Shown: positions 26,011-36,518, counted from the stretch's first letter. The stretch is DNA of 64,000 nt from Rhodococcus rhodnii (GCA_000720375.1 JOAA01000029.1:50132-114131), one strand, 5' to 3'. The notes: generated by a model from the sequence alone, not told the origin. Numbers and translations are program-made.

Positions 26011-26865
26011 ATGGCCGAGCTGGGAGTTGCCGACACCAACGGCATTCTGGCGATGCCGTGGATCACGCCGGAGCGGACCAGCGCAGGCCTCGGCTGGGAG
26101 CACGTCTACGTCTCCAAACAGCGCGAAGTGCCCTACGCGGCGAACTTCAAGGCCGCCGCGAGCCATCAACTGATCATCCACCTGGTCAAGCCGGTCAAGG
26201 TCCGGCGCGGGACCTTGCGGCCCAAGAACGTGCTTCCCGGCGAGATGTTCCTGCAGCCTGCGCACGGTGAACTGTCCGTCGAGGTGGGTGGCGAACTCGA
26301 GACTCTGCACGTCTACCTCGCAGACGAGGCCCTGCAGGCAGGCCGCGACAAACCAGTGCGCTTAGCCGAAGAGCTGGGCACGACAGACCCATTGCTCGAA
26401 CAGCTCGCCTTGGCGCTGGACGCGACCATCCGGGAATGGGAGCCGAGCGCACGGACCTATGTGGACCAAGTGACGGCGTTGATTGCCAGTCAACTGATCC
26501 GGAATCACAGCGCCAGCCGCCCGACACCGGAACCGAAGACCACAGGGCTTTCCCAACGGCAGTTCGACCAAGTACGTGATTTGCTGGCCGAACGTTTGCA
26601 CGAGCCGGTTCCGTTGAAGGACATGGCCGCCATCGCCGGGCTGTCGGTCAGCCAATTCTCTCGGCAGTTCAAGGTCACGACGGGCTTCGCGCCCCACCGT
26701 TTCCTGCTCAGAATGCGGCTGAAACAAGCTGAATTGCTGCTGCGGACTGGGTCCGCGCCCATCGCGGATGTCGCCGCACAGTGCGGATTCACCCATCAGG
26801 AGCACATGACCAGGGTGATGCGCGCTCATTTGGGTACAACGCCAGGAGCGCTCCGGACCGGCTGA
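26011..26865 (+). CDS. AraC-family transcriptional regulator
   Basis: 284 residues. N-terminal cupin-like sensor domain (about 1-150) and a C-terminal double helix-turn-helix (about 190-284) with VPLKDMAAIAGLSVSQFSRQF, GFAPHRFLLRMRLKQAE and IADVAAQCGFTHQEHMTRVM. ATG at 26011 follows GGAGGTG. It sits 68 bp before the hydroxyquinol genes on the same strand, so it most likely activates them in response to an aromatic inducer. Confidence 0.92.
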   Translation: MAELGVADTNGILAMPWITPERTSAGLGWEHVYVSKQREVPYAANFKAAASHQLIIHLVKPVKVRRGTLRPKNVLPGEMFLQPAHGELSVEVGGELETLHVYLADEALQAGRDKPVRLAEELGTTDPLLEQLALALDATIREWEPSARTYVDQVTALIASQLIRNHSASRPTPEPKTTGLSQRQFDQVRDLLAERLHEPVPLKDMAAIAGLSVSQFSRQFKVTTGFAPHRFLLRMRLKQAELLLRTGSAPIADVAAQCGFTHQEHMTRVMRAHLGTTPGALRTG

Positions 26866-26933
26866 GCGTTTTGTGCAGCCGACACAGCAGGATTGTGCAG
26901 GAATGGTGACAATCTGGCCCGGATACTCGGGCA

Positions 26934-28775
26934 ATGACGTCATTCACCTACTCGGCGGGCCCGGCTCGGGTGGTGTTCGGATCCGGCACGATCTCCGCGC
27001 TGCCTGACGAGGTCGCGAGGCTTGACGCGTCCCGTGTACTGCTCATCGGCACGCACAGGGCCGAGCCCGCGCGCACGGCACTTGGTTCCTTGGCGGTCGC
27101 GCGGTTCGAGAAGCCGACGATGCACACACCCGTCGAAGTCACCGAGGAAGCCCTCGCCGTGCTACGCGAGCACGATGTGGACTGCCTGGTCGCGGTCGGC
27201 GGCGGGTCGGCCATTGGGTTGGCGAAAGCGTTGGCGTTGCGAACCGATCTGCCGCAGGTCGTGGTCCCGACGACGTACGCCGGATCTGAGGCGACGCCCG
27301 TCCTGGGGCAGACCGCCGGTGGCAAGAAGACGACGATTCGGACTCCGGCCGTGCAGCCGGAGACCATCGTCTACGACGTCGACCTGACTATGGATCTTCC
27401 GGCAAACCTCTCGGTGACCAGCGGCATCAATGCGATGGCCCACGCGGTCGAGGCGCTTTACTCGCCAGATGCCAACCCGGTCATTGACCAGTTGGCGCTC
27501 GACGCGATTCGTCGTCTGGCTCGATCGCTTCCCACGATTGTGGCCGATCCGAAGGACCGGGCGGCTCGTGAAGATCTGCTGCAGGCCGCGTGGTTGGCGG
27601 GAACGTGTCTCGGCACGGTCAGCATGGGGCTGCACCACAAACTCGCGCACATGCTCGGGGGCACGTTCGGCCTGCCGCACAGCGAGACGCACACCGTGCT
27701 CCTTCCCCACGTCATGGCCCATATGGCGCCAGCGGCGATGGACCGCATCGCCGACGCGCTAGGTGTTGGCGACGCGCCGACGGGTGTCTATGACCTCGCG
27801 GTCGACCTCGGCGGACCCACCTCTTTGAAAGAGCTGGGACTGACCAAGAACGACCTGAGCACCGTGGACGAACACCGGCAGTTGCTTGAGGAAGCCTGGA
27901 CGGGAGAGCGTCCACATCAGACCGGGCTGCCTGACGTCAGCAAACTGACACAGCAGGTCGTCGACAGCATGCACGGCGACAGCCCGCGCACCCGCGCGCT
28001 GCTGCAGGACCTGGTGCGCACATTGCACTCCTACGTGGTGCGCAACGATCTGACCGAGCCGGAATGGATGCAGGCGATTTCGTTCCTGACCAGGACCGGA
28101 CAGATCACGACCGAAACGCGCCAGGAGTTCATCCTGCTGTCGGACACGCTCGGCATCTCCAGCGTCGTCGATGTGCTCACCAACTCACGGACACCGGACA
28201 CGACGCCGTCCGCGGTGCTCGGGCCGTTCTACACCGAAGGCCCGCCAGAGCGCGAGCATGGATACGACATCGCCGACGGATTGCCGGGAATGCCGGTGTG
28301 GGCAGATGTCCAGGTCGTCGACACGCACGACAAACCAGTCGCCGACGCCATTGTGGACGTCTGGCAGTCCAATGAGGATGGCTTTTACGACGTTCAGTTG
28401 CCCGACCTTGACGGCCCGGTGTTGCGTGCCCGGTTCCGGACCGACGCCGACGGACGGTTGCGGTTCTGGTCGATCGTTCCTGTTTCGTATCCGATACCTG
28501 ATGACGGACCGGTCGGTGAGATGCTGCGCGCGGTTGGCCGGCATCCGCACCGTGCGCCGCACATGCACTTCATGATCACCAAGCCGGGGTTCCACACGCT
28601 GATCACCCAACTGTTCGTCAAGGGCGGCGACTACCTGGACTCCGACGCGGTCTTCGGCGTCAAGGACAGCCTGATCGTCCACTTCCCCGAACAGCACGGG
28701 CCTACTCCGGACGGCCGGGATGTCTCCCGGTGGTCCCGGGTTGATTTCGTATTTCGTATCTCGGAGGGGCAATGA
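26934..28775 (+). CDS. Fused maleylacetate reductase / hydroxyquinol 1,2-dioxygenase
   Basis: 613 residues joining two consecutive pathway enzymes. About 1-345: iron-type alcohol dehydrogenase fold of maleylacetate reductase (VAVGGGSAIGLAKALAL, VPTTYAGSEATPV, KLAHMLGGTFGLPHSETH). About 350-613: intradiol dioxygenase of hydroxyquinol type (SAVLGPFYTEGPP, DVWQSNEDGFYDVQ), with the iron-ligand segments PVSYPIPDDGPVG (Tyr) and HPHRAPHMHF (two His). The dioxygenase cleaves hydroxyquinol to maleylacetate, which the reductase turns into 3-oxoadipate. The frame is continuous, so the fusion is real in this sequence; I recall similar fusions annotated in other actinomycetes. The next gene overlaps by 4 bp. 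Confidence 0.93.
   Translation: MTSFTYSAGPARVVFGSGTISALPDEVARLDASRVLLIGTHRAEPARTALGSLAVARFEKPTMHTPVEVTEEALAVLREHDVDCLVAVGGGSAIGLAKALALRTDLPQVVVPTTYAGSEATPVLGQTAGGKKTTIRTPAVQPETIVYDVDLTMDLPANLSVTSGINAMAHAVEALYSPDANPVIDQLALDAIRRLARSLPTIVADPKDRAAREDLLQAAWLAGTCLGTVSMGLHHKLAHMLGGTFGLPHSETHTVLLPHVMAHMAPAAMDRIADALGVGDAPTGVYDLAVDLGGPTSLKELGLTKNDLSTVDEHRQLLEEAWTGERPHQTGLPDVSKLTQQVVDSMHGDSPRTRALLQDLVRTLHSYVVRNDLTEPEWMQAISFLTRTGQITTETRQEFILLSDTLGISSVVDVLTNSRTPDTTPSAVLGPFYTEGPPEREHGYDIADGLPGMPVWADVQVVDTHDKPVADAIVDVWQSNEDGFYDVQLPDLDGPVLRARFRTDADGRLRFWSIVPVSYPIPDDGPVGEMLRAVGRHPHRAPHMHFMITKPGFHTLITQLFVKGGDYLDSDAVFGVKDSLIVHFPEQHGPTPDGRDVSRWSRVDFVFRISEGQ
28482..28504. repeat. AT-rich micro-island on dioxygenase active-site motif
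   Basis: GTTTCGTATCCGATACCTGATG encodes VSYPIPD (gtt tcg tat ccg ata cct gat), the conserved iron-ligand segment, using the rare codon ATA. Confidence 0.7.
28742..28761. repeat. AT-rich micro-island at dioxygenase C-terminus
   Basis: TGATTTCGTATTTCGTATCT encodes DFVFRIS; contains TTTCGTAT twice in tandem. Confidence 0.7.
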
Positions 28776-30532
28776 GTTACGACACCGATGTCCTCGTGGT
28801 GGGCAGCGGCCCGGCAGGCGGCGCCGCTGCGTTGGCCCTGGCGACGTATGGCACGCGCACGCTGCTCGTGAACAAGTACGGCTGGCTGGCCAACACTCCC
28901 CGCGCGCACATAACCAACCAGCGAACCATGGAGGTCTTGCGCGACCTGGGTGTCGAGCAGGACGCGCTGGTCAGCGGCACGCCGCCGAACCTGATGGGCG
29001 ACACAGTGCTGTGCACGTCGCTGGCGGGCGCGGAGATCGGCCGGATCACCACGTGGGGCACAGGCGACCATTCGGCGACCGAGTACAACTCGGCGAGCCC
29101 GTGTCACATGATCGACCTTCCGCAGACGTACCTCGAACCGATCCTGGTCTCCAATGCGGCCGCCCGTGGCGCGAAGATCCGGATGGACACCGAGTTTCTG
29201 GACTTCACCCAGGACGCCGACGGCGTGACCGTTCGGTTGCGTGACCGGGTGCGCGGGGACGAGTACACGGTTCGTACCCGATATCTGATCGGAGCGGACG
29301 GCGGTCGCAGCCAGGTCGCCGAACTCGCCGGCCTGCCGATCGCCGGGCAGACCGGAAAAGCAGGCAGCATGAACATCCTGTTCAAGGCCGACTTGAGCCG
29401 GTACGTCGCGCATCGGCCGAGCGTCCTGTACTGGGTGATGCGGCCAGGCGCGCACATGGGCGGAATCGGCATGGGGCTGGTTCGGATGGTCCGGCCGTGG
29501 AACGAATGGTTGCTTGTCTGGGGTTACGACGTTGACCAACCGCCGCCCGAGGTCACCGCGGCGGAGGCGACCGCTATCGTTCGTGACCTGGTCGGCGACG
29601 CTGACCTCGCGGTCGAGATCGAGTCCACGTCACTGTGGACGGTCAATCACAACTACGCGACAACGTATTCGAACGGTCGCGTGTTCTGCGCCGGCGACGC
29701 CGTACACCGGCATCCGCCGTCGAACGGGCTCGGCTCGAACACGTCCATTCAGGACTCGTACAACTTGGCGTGGAAGCTGTCGATGGTCATTCGCGGCGAA
29801 GCCGGTCCCGGGTTGCTGGAGTCGTACAGCGCCGAGCGTGCGCCGATCGGCAAGCAGATTGTCGACCGGGCGAATCTGAGCCGTGACCAGTTCGGGCCGA
29901 TCTTCCAGGTACTGGGCATCGGAGGCGACACCGATTCGGCGGGCATCGAACGTGGGCTGGCCGCGTGTCTGGCCGAAACCCCTGAAGGTGCGGCGAAGCG
30001 ACGTGACCTGGAAGCCGCGATCCGGCTCAAGAACTATGAGTTCAACGCGCACGGCGTTGAGATGAACCAGCGATATGCGTCGTCCGCAGTGCTGGACGAC
30101 GGCTCCGAGCAGGAGATGTGGGACAAGGACAGCGAACTGTTCCACCAGCCGAGCATTCGCCCCGGCGCTCGGTTGCCGCACGTCTGGTTGGTTGGCACGA
30201 ATGGGCGGCGGGTGTCCACACTCGACCTGGTCGGCCGCGGCAAGTTCACCGTCGTCACGGGACTGGCCGGAACCGCCTGGGTCGATGCCGCGAGCAAAGT
30301 CGGCGCATCGCTCGGCATTGACCTGAGCATCGCCCGGATCGGCACGGACGGTGCTCGGGACGCGTACGGCAGTTGGCACCGGATGGCGCAGTTCCCGGAG
30401 GACGGTTGCCTGCTGGTCCGCCCGGACGGCTACATCGCCTGGCGACAGGAGTCGCCAGTTGACGCCGAGGCCAAGCTCGCTGACGCACTGCGGTCCGTCC
30501 TTGACCGTGCCGCTGTCCCGGCGAACAGGTAA
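28772..30532 (+). CDS. FAD-dependent aromatic hydroxylase (phenol/resorcinol type)
   Basis: 586 residues, class A flavoprotein monooxygenase. N-terminal dinucleotide fold VLVVGSGPAGGAAALAL, the DG motif RYLIGADGGRS near residue 175 and the FAD-ribityl motif GRVFCAGDAVHRHPP near 305, followed by a thioredoxin-like C-terminal domain. Closest in style to 2,4-dichlorophenol and resorcinol hydroxylases. Its ATG overlaps the fused dioxygenase gene (ATGA), so it most likely makes hydroxyquinol from resorcinol or a related phenol using NAD(P)H and oxygen. The exact substrate is inferred. Confidence 0.9.
   Translation: MSYDTDVLVVGSGPAGGAAALALATYGTRTLLVNKYGWLANTPRAHITNQRTMEVLRDLGVEQDALVSGTPPNLMGDTVLCTSLAGAEIGRITTWGTGDHSATEYNSASPCHMIDLPQTYLEPILVSNAAARGAKIRMDTEFLDFTQDADGVTVRLRDRVRGDEYTVRTRYLIGADGGRSQVAELAGLPIAGQTGKAGSMNILFKADLSRYVAHRPSVLYWVMRPGAHMGGIGMGLVRMVRPWNEWLLVWGYDVDQPPPEVTAAEATAIVRDLVGDADLAVEIESTSLWTVNHNYATTYSNGRVFCAGDAVHRHPPSNGLGSNTSIQDSYNLAWKLSMVIRGEAGPGLLESYSAERAPIGKQIVDRANLSRDQFGPIFQVLGIGGDTDSAGIERGLAACLAETPEGAAKRRDLEAAIRLKNYEFNAHGVEMNQRYASSAVLDDGSEQEMWDKDSELFHQPSIRPGARLPHVWLVGTNGRRVSTLDLVGRGKFTVVTGLAGTAWVDAASKVGASLGIDLSIARIGTDGARDAYGSWHRMAQFPEDGCLLVRPDGYIAWRQESPVDAEAKLADALRSVLDRAAVPANR
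29279..29291. repeat. AT-rich micro-island on FAD motif
   Basis: CGATATCTGATCG encodes RYLIG at the start of the conserved DG motif. Short member. Confidence 0.45.
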
Positions 30533-30623
30533 GGCGCCTTTCAAGATTTTCGTAACCCGCGGGTACGTCAGTCGTTCATTTCGATCAGAGGTCTTTTCAG
30601 ATCTACTGAGAGGGTGACCGGCA

Positions 30624-31991
30624 ATGACAACGATGTTCACCGGTACGAGGAGAGGCAGGGTCGCGGCGCTGGTCAGCGCCCTGCTGCTGACGGCCCTGAC
30701 GACCGTGGCGGTCGGCACTTCGTCGGCCGCCGCGGCACCGCCTCCACCGCAGAACGACCCGTTCTACCAGCCGCCAAGCGGCTACGAATCGACCGCACCC
30801 GGTACTGTCCTGCGTTCGCGGTCGGTTTCCATCGCGGCATTCGGCGCACTGCCGCAAAAGGTCCAGGCGTGGCAGTTGCTCTACCGGACCACTGACCAGA
30901 AGAACAATCCGCAGGCGACGGTGACGACCGTCCTGCTGCCGTGGGGCGCCCGGCCGTCACCAACCAGGCCGCTGCTGTCGTACCAAGTGGCCGAGGACAG
31001 CGCGGCGCCGCAATGCGCGATCTCGTATCAACTGCGGCAGGGGGCCGGAAACGACAACATCGTCGCCCAAGCGGAGATTCTGCTGATCAACGCTGCTGTG
31101 CAGCAGGGCTGGGCGGTTTCCGTGCCCGACTATGAAGGTCCGCGTAGTGCCTACGTCGCTGGCAGGCAGGCCGGCCACGCAACGTTGGACGGCATCCGCG
31201 CGGCGAAGAACTTCGCTCCGCTGGGTTTGGGGTCGCAGACCAACATCGGGTTGTGGGGTTACTCAGGTGGCGCGCTGGCGTCCGGGTGGGCGGCTGAACT
31301 GCAGCCGAATTACGCGCCCGAGTTGAACATCAAGGGCATCGCGGAAGGCGGGTTGCCGGTCAGCCCGAAGAACGTGCTGCTCGGCGCGAACCGCGGGCCG
31401 TTCGCCGGAATCGCGATGAGCGGCATTGCCGGGTTGAGCCACGCGTACCCGGAATTGGCCGAGTTCATGGGCACGTATCTGACGGCCGAAGGGAAAGCCG
31501 CGTTCGCCAAGGCGCGGACGCAGTGCAACCACACGAACGCAGGCGAGTTCGCGTTCAAGGACCTCTTCAAGTACTTCAACATCCCGGATCCGCTGAGCCA
31601 TCCGGTGCCGCAGCAGGTGCTCGCCGAGGTCACCATGGGTCAGCACAATCCGATGGCGCCGGTTTTCGTGTACCACTCCGTCAATGACGAACTGGTGCCG
31701 AGCGCGGACACGGACGCGGTGGTCAAGAAGTACTGCGCGGGCGGCAGCCGGGTGACCTACCAACGCGACATCCTCAGCGAACACATCGCTCTGGTGATCA
31801 CCGGTGCGCCGGACGCGCTCAACTGGCTGAAGGACCGTCTCGGTGGTCAGCCGGTGTCGGACGGCTGCAGCACGAAGACTGTCGTGTCGTCTATCGCGAC
31901 TCCGAAGGCGTTGGCGACCTTCGGGATCGTCATCATCAACAACCTGCTTGCCCTGCTTGGCAAGCCTGTCGGTCCCGACGACATGATCTGA
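30624..31991 (+). CDS. Secreted lipase, LIP family
   Basis: 455 residues with a signal peptide to about residue 38 (VSALLLTALTTVAVGTSSAAAA). Alpha/beta hydrolase of the secretory lipase family: nucleophile Ser214 in GLWGYSGGALASGW, the acid region in VFVYHSVNDELVPSADTD and the His in SEHIALV. It probably hydrolyses esters of lipids outside the cell. Promoter region 30533-30623 is AT-rich (TTTTCAGATCTACTGAG). Adjacent to but 91 bp away from the hydroxylase, so probably separately transcribed. Confidence 0.9.
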   Translation: MTTMFTGTRRGRVAALVSALLLTALTTVAVGTSSAAAAPPPPQNDPFYQPPSGYESTAPGTVLRSRSVSIAAFGALPQKVQAWQLLYRTTDQKNNPQATVTTVLLPWGARPSPTRPLLSYQVAEDSAAPQCAISYQLRQGAGNDNIVAQAEILLINAAVQQGWAVSVPDYEGPRSAYVAGRQAGHATLDGIRAAKNFAPLGLGSQTNIGLWGYSGGALASGWAAELQPNYAPELNIKGIAEGGLPVSPKNVLLGANRGPFAGIAMSGIAGLSHAYPELAEFMGTYLTAEGKAAFAKARTQCNHTNAGEFAFKDLFKYFNIPDPLSHPVPQQVLAEVTMGQHNPMAPVFVYHSVNDELVPSADTDAVVKKYCAGGSRVTYQRDILSEHIALVITGAPDALNWLKDRLGGQPVSDGCSTKTVVSSIATPKALATFGIVIINNLLALLGKPVGPDDMI

Positions 31992-32080
31992 CTTGATCTT
32001 GCGCGGCCGTCGGCCCCCCGACATCCAGCGTAGCGGTGGACACTGACACAAACGTCGCCGTCAAGATCGACAACGGCCAG

Positions 32081-32089
32081 TTGTCCACA
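32081..32089. promoter_or_regulatory. Isolated DnaA box
   Basis: TTGTCCACA, the preferred actinobacterial DnaA box, between the lipase and the terminator. No CCAGTCTATCGG block nearby. Confidence 0.4.
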
Positions 32090-32102
32090 GTGTTCCGGCG
32101 AT

Positions 32103-32146
32103 GAATCGGCCCGTGGGACCTTCAGTGTGGTTCCGCGGGCCGATTC
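32103..32146. terminator. Bidirectional terminator
   Basis: GAATCGGCCCGTGGGACC (32103-32120) / GGTTCCGCGGGCCGATTC (32129-32146), 18-bp stem with two wobble-compatible mismatches and an 8-nt loop, between the convergent lipase and beta-helix genes. Confidence 0.85.
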
Positions 32147-33770
32147 GTCTGGACTACAGCGTGCCGAGGTCGACGGCGGCGGCGAGCGCCGCGTTGCCCG
32201 CGTCCGACGGGTGCAGGTGGTCGCCCGCGTCGAATTCCGGCTTGATCTTCAACGGATCCGCCGGGTCCTGGATCGCTTTGTCGAAGTCCACCACCGCGTC
32301 GAAGACGCCACTGGTCCGCACGAACTCGTTAATCCCTTGTCGCGTGGTCTCGAGTTGCTCGTCGTATCCGCTCCAGCCCTTGATCGGGGTGATCGTCGCG
32401 CCGATCACCTTGATCCCCTTGGCGTGCAGACGTGCCACGAACTCGCGGTAGCCCGCGGCGAACAGCGCGGGGTCCTTTGTGCGTGGGTCGTGGATCATGT
32501 CGTTGATCCCTTGCAGCACGATCACCGTCCGCACCCCGGTTCGGTTGACGATGTCGTCGTCGATCCTGGCGATTCCGGCGCGCCCCACGCGGGGTCTTCG
32601 CCGTCGCGCATCAGCCGGTTCGCTGACAGACCGGAGTTGACGATGCCGAAGTCCTTCGTCCGGTCGGCGAGGTAGTCCGGCCAGCGGTGGTTGGAGTTGG
32701 TGGTCGTGTACCCGCCGTCGGTGATCGAGTCGCCGAACGCCACCACCGTCCCCTTTGCACCGGAACCGCGGACGTCGACCTCCTCGACGTAGAGCCACGA
32801 TCCCATCTCCCGGGTGTACCGGGCGCCGGACTCATCCATCGTGAAGTCCTCCCCCGGCTCGGTCAGCCACGAGATTTGGTTCGCCGACGGGTGATATGTC
32901 GCTGGTCCCTGTGCACCGCGCGGCGTGTACGTGGTGACCAAGAGATCTGTGTCGGCCGGGATGACCATCGCGACCGGGTCGCTGACCACCTCGCCGCCAG
33001 CCGGGATCGTCACCGATTTACGGCCCGCGAACGTCAACTGCCGCATGGTGCCAGGTATCGCATCCGATCTACCGGTGTCGCTTCGGATCGCCACGGACGT
33101 CGTCCGCAGCTCCAGCGATCCGATGCCGAACCGGTTGGAGAACCGAATGCGCGCTTCGGTGCCGCCGACGCTCGTGTGCACGATGTTGCGTAACGCGCAG
33201 TCCGGGAAGCCGTTACTCGCCCACGTCGCCGGCCCGCCTTGCGCCGCTCCCCACGTGCCGACCCAGTCCTCGGCTGCGGGTTGGGTACCGAAGACCTCGA
33301 CTTCCGCCAGCGACAGATAGTTGCGGCCCGCCAGCTGGACCATCACATAACGGCCGGGAACGTCGGGGCGCAGCGTCGTCACGACTGATGCCCGTCCCGT
33401 CTGGTGCGCCGACCAGACGCCAGGTTTCGCGGCTTGCTGCTGTGGGGTTAGGGAGGTGTCGAACGGCGTCGCGGACACGAAGACCCAGAAGTCGTCGAGT
33501 CGTTCCGGGCAGCAGTCGACCCGGTTCCACACGTTGACCTGGCTCAACCGGCTCGTCGCGCCGAGGTCGACCTGCCACCACGAATGGTCCTCGATCTCGG
33601 TGTGGCTGACCGAGTTGTTGTTCCACACGCCGTTGCTGTCGCCGTCAACTACGCGCGCGGCCGGTCCGCCCCACGCGTCCGACGACTGTGCGGCGATCTT
33701 GCCCCTGCGCGAGGTTCGGGCTGCCGCCGAGCGCGACAGCGAAGATGTGCATTGCCGGAACGTCCGGTCC

Positions 33771-33790
33771 TATTTCAGATCCGATATTGG
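33771..33790. repeat. AT-rich micro-island in broken beta-helix gene
   Basis: TATTTCAGATCCGATATTGG; coding strand NIGSEI (aat atc gga tct gaa ata). Confidence 0.6.
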
Positions 33791-34001
33791 GTAGCCGGAC
33801 ACTCTTCACCGTCTTCGACGCGTCCAGCTGCACCCCGGCGTAGAAGATGTGCACCGGCCGGTCATCACGGCCGTTAGGCCCGTTCCGGTACGGCGTCGTG
33901 ATCACCGGGAAGACACCGGGTGGCAGGTCACCGGCCCAGTTGGGGCTGCCGATCGTGTACTCCTGCGTCGAGCCGTCGGTGTAGTTGACCGTTCCGCTAC
34001 C

Positions 34002-34017
34002 GGATGTTGGATATGTG
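34002..34017. repeat. AT-rich micro-island in broken beta-helix gene
   Basis: GGATGTTGGATATGTG; coding strand TYPTS (aca tat cca aca tcc). Weaker member. Confidence 0.4.
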
Positions 34018-34566
34018 CTCGTCAGCAAGAAGCCCAATGTGGACGAAGAGCCGTACACGCCGACGGTTTGACCGGCGGCCAACGTGTTGCTTGGCGAACC
34101 CGGTGACGCGGTCGGCCATGTGAAGGTCACGCCGTGCGCACGGACCGGAGCGCCCGGAGTAATGCCACGAACGGCCAACGCCTCGGCGGAGTAGCTGTAG
34201 CCGAAACCGTCCACATTGCCCACTCGGCTGTTGCTGTCCGACGTGATTCCCACATTGCTGAACGTGGTGCTCAAGCTCCGGCACGGCGTCGCGTTGGCGT
34301 CCACGTCCGCGGCGCTCGTCCCAGCCCAGGTCGTGACCGTGACGGCACCGCCGGACGAACCGCGTGGCAGCTTGACGCTTAAGTAGTTCGACGAAATGAA
34401 AGTGACCGGCTCCACGGGTTGTCCACCGAGAGTCACTCGCGCGCGATCGGTGAACCCGGAGCCCGAGATCAGGATGTCGTCCGTGCAGGTCGGGCTGACC
34501 AAAGCGACCTTCGGCGCGTTACGCGTGGTCAGATCGCGGAACGCCGGCCGCAGCCCAGCGGCGGCC

Positions 34567-34588
34567 AATATCGTATTGGAAATATCCC
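34567..34588. repeat. AT-rich micro-island in broken beta-helix gene
   Basis: ATATCGTATTGGAAATATCC; coding strand DISNTI (gat att tcc aat acg ata). Confidence 0.65.
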
Positions 34589-35645
34589 CTGCCTGTGGGT
34601 TCTGGGCGATCAGCTTGTTGCCGCCGAGGTCCTCGACACCGACCGGCGCCGGCGCGCAGGGGAAGGAGTTCATCGTGCCGACGCGGTAGTTGTCCTTGCG
34701 TCGCATGTGTCCAGTGGTCGAGCAACCGCCGTTGAACCCGCCGCTGTCGTTGTACTAGACGTTGCCGGTGATGGTGACGTAGTCGCCGCCTTCGTCGTTG
34801 TAGATGCTGTTCGCGGTCTTCAAGCCGCTGAAGTTGACGTTCCCGCGAACCGTGAGGCCGTGTTCGTAGCTGCGTCCCTGCGGGCCGTTCGTGTAGATCG
34901 CGCCGTCCCAGCGAACGAGCATGTTGCGGTAGACGAGGTTGTACGAGATGTCGTTGTCGGCGTTGATGTTGGGGTTTTCGTCGGGGAACGTCGAGTTCGT
35001 CCGCCAACCGCCCCAGCCCGACGAGATCCCGGAGTAGGGCACGTCCGTGATCTCGTTGTGGGTGATCGACGTCTTTTGGGAGTACCCGTTGACGATCGCG
35101 GGCGCGCCGGTGAAGTCGACGCCGGTGTGGTGCACGTAGTTGCTGTCGATCGTGTTACCGGTCGCGATTTCGTAGTCGTCCTTCGGCGATGGGTCGTCGA
35201 CCGCGCCGAGCAGGATGCCGATCCCGGACACGTCCGTGACGACGTTGCCTTGCACCAGGTTGTTCTGCACACCGTGCTGGAAGCCGAGGCCCGCGCCGCC
35301 CAGGTGCTGGAAGGTGTTACGGAGGAACTTGACGTTGCGCGTCCCCACCAGGTCGACCGCCGCAGCCGGACGAGTCCATGACGCGAACGGGCACGTGCCC
35401 TTGGGCTCCGAGTAGTTGCACAGGCCTTGGGACTTCGACGCACCCACACCGGTCAGCGTGAAGTTGGCCTGCATCTCCACGAAACCCTCGTCGCTGCTGG
35501 GCTGCAGCCACGTCGCGTAAGCGAACCCCAGTCCCTCGAAGGACACGTCGTGCAACGGCTTCGCAGCGGTGGTCGACGTGCCGAGCAACCGCTCCAGCTT
35601 GGCGGCCACGAAGCGCTTCTTGCGAACGTCCTCGTTTTCGTGTGG

Positions 35646-35665
35646 GAAATAGAAAATACGATCCG
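35646..35665. repeat. AT-rich micro-island in broken beta-helix gene
   Basis: GAAATAGAAAATACGATCCG; coding strand DRIFYF (gat cgt att ttc tat ttc). Confidence 0.65.
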
Positions 35666-36488
35666 CGGCTTCGTCCAGGTACCACTCGCCCTCGCTGAGC
35701 AACTCGTACGCGTTCTCCACACGCGTCGGCACGGCATCCGACGGGTACGAGGGGAATCCACCATGCGGGTTGTCGCCGTACGGACCGCGGGGCTCCGAGG
35801 GCAACTTCATGTTGTCCCAGCACGGTTGGTCCATTGTGATCGCGGCGCCCGCGATTGACTTCACGCCACAGCGCGGTTCGCTCCACGACCCGTGCCCGTC
35901 GCCCAGGACGAACTCGATGTTGTCCGGGTTGCGCCAGTTGGCAAGCGACGCATCCGATGCGGTGAATCCAGTCGGTGTCTGCGTCAGGCTGACCGGTAGA
36001 GATCCGGTCGCACGCGGCAACCGCACACCGTCCGCGTACAACTGGCGCGTCACCATGTCGCGCGGCACTTTGGCGCTCCACAGGTTTCCGGACTTCGTCC
36101 ATCCGTCGACCGGGATACCGCCGCTGATGACCACAGGCCGGCCGGGCGATGCCCGCCACCGGACTTGGTGGCCGTTCCGACCGGAGTCCGCCTCGGTGAA
36201 CGTCAGTGGTGCGTTGAGCTGATACGTGCCGCCCGCAAGGGTGACAACGATGTCAGAGCGCATACGTGGGGCTAAGTCGCGCACTTTGAGCTGAGCCTGC
36301 GTGACGGAACACGGTCGTTGGTAAGTGCATCTGTCACCCGATCCGTCGGGCGCGGCAAACACCACCGTCGGCGATCCACCACTAGGGTCCGCCACAGCCG
36401 GTGTCGCGGAGAGCGCCAACGCGGTCCCCAGGACAGCCGTAACCCACTTCGACGCCATCGTCGCTCCTCCGGACAGGGATGTGCGGTA

Positions 36489-36518
36489 GGATCAGATATC
36501 AGATACGAAACCTGAATC
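36489..36518. repeat. AT-rich micro-island between beta-helix and gntR genes
   Basis: GATCAGATATCAGATACGAA followed by ACCTGAATC, in the promoter gap of two divergent genes. The reverse strand reads TTTCGTATCTGATATCTGAT. Confidence 0.7.

Larger units (their letters stand above)
32154..36458 (-). pseudogene. Broken multidomain secreted protein: beta-helix, IPT, F5/8C, SGNH hydrolase
   Basis: Read leftward from ATG at 36456-36458: signal peptide, a right-handed beta-helix region to about residue 640, an IPT/TIG-like domain (VALVSPTCTDDILISGSGF), galactose-binding F5/8C-like domains (HSWWQVDLG), and an SGNH hydrolase (WVGTWGAAQGG, VVAFGDSITDGG with catalytic Ser, DHLHPSDAGN with Asp-His). Three lesions interrupt the frame: an in-frame TAG at 34755-34757 (neighbouring residues GNV and YNDSGG flow on), one extra G in a G-run at 33702-33705, and one missing G in a run at 32583-32586. 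The pieces 34758-36458, 33645-34706, 32522-33628 and 32154-32640 join perfectly once corrected, about 1,434 codons. It would have been an extracellular polysaccharide-acting protein. Decay or base-call errors in the G-runs are both possible. Confidence 0.82.
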
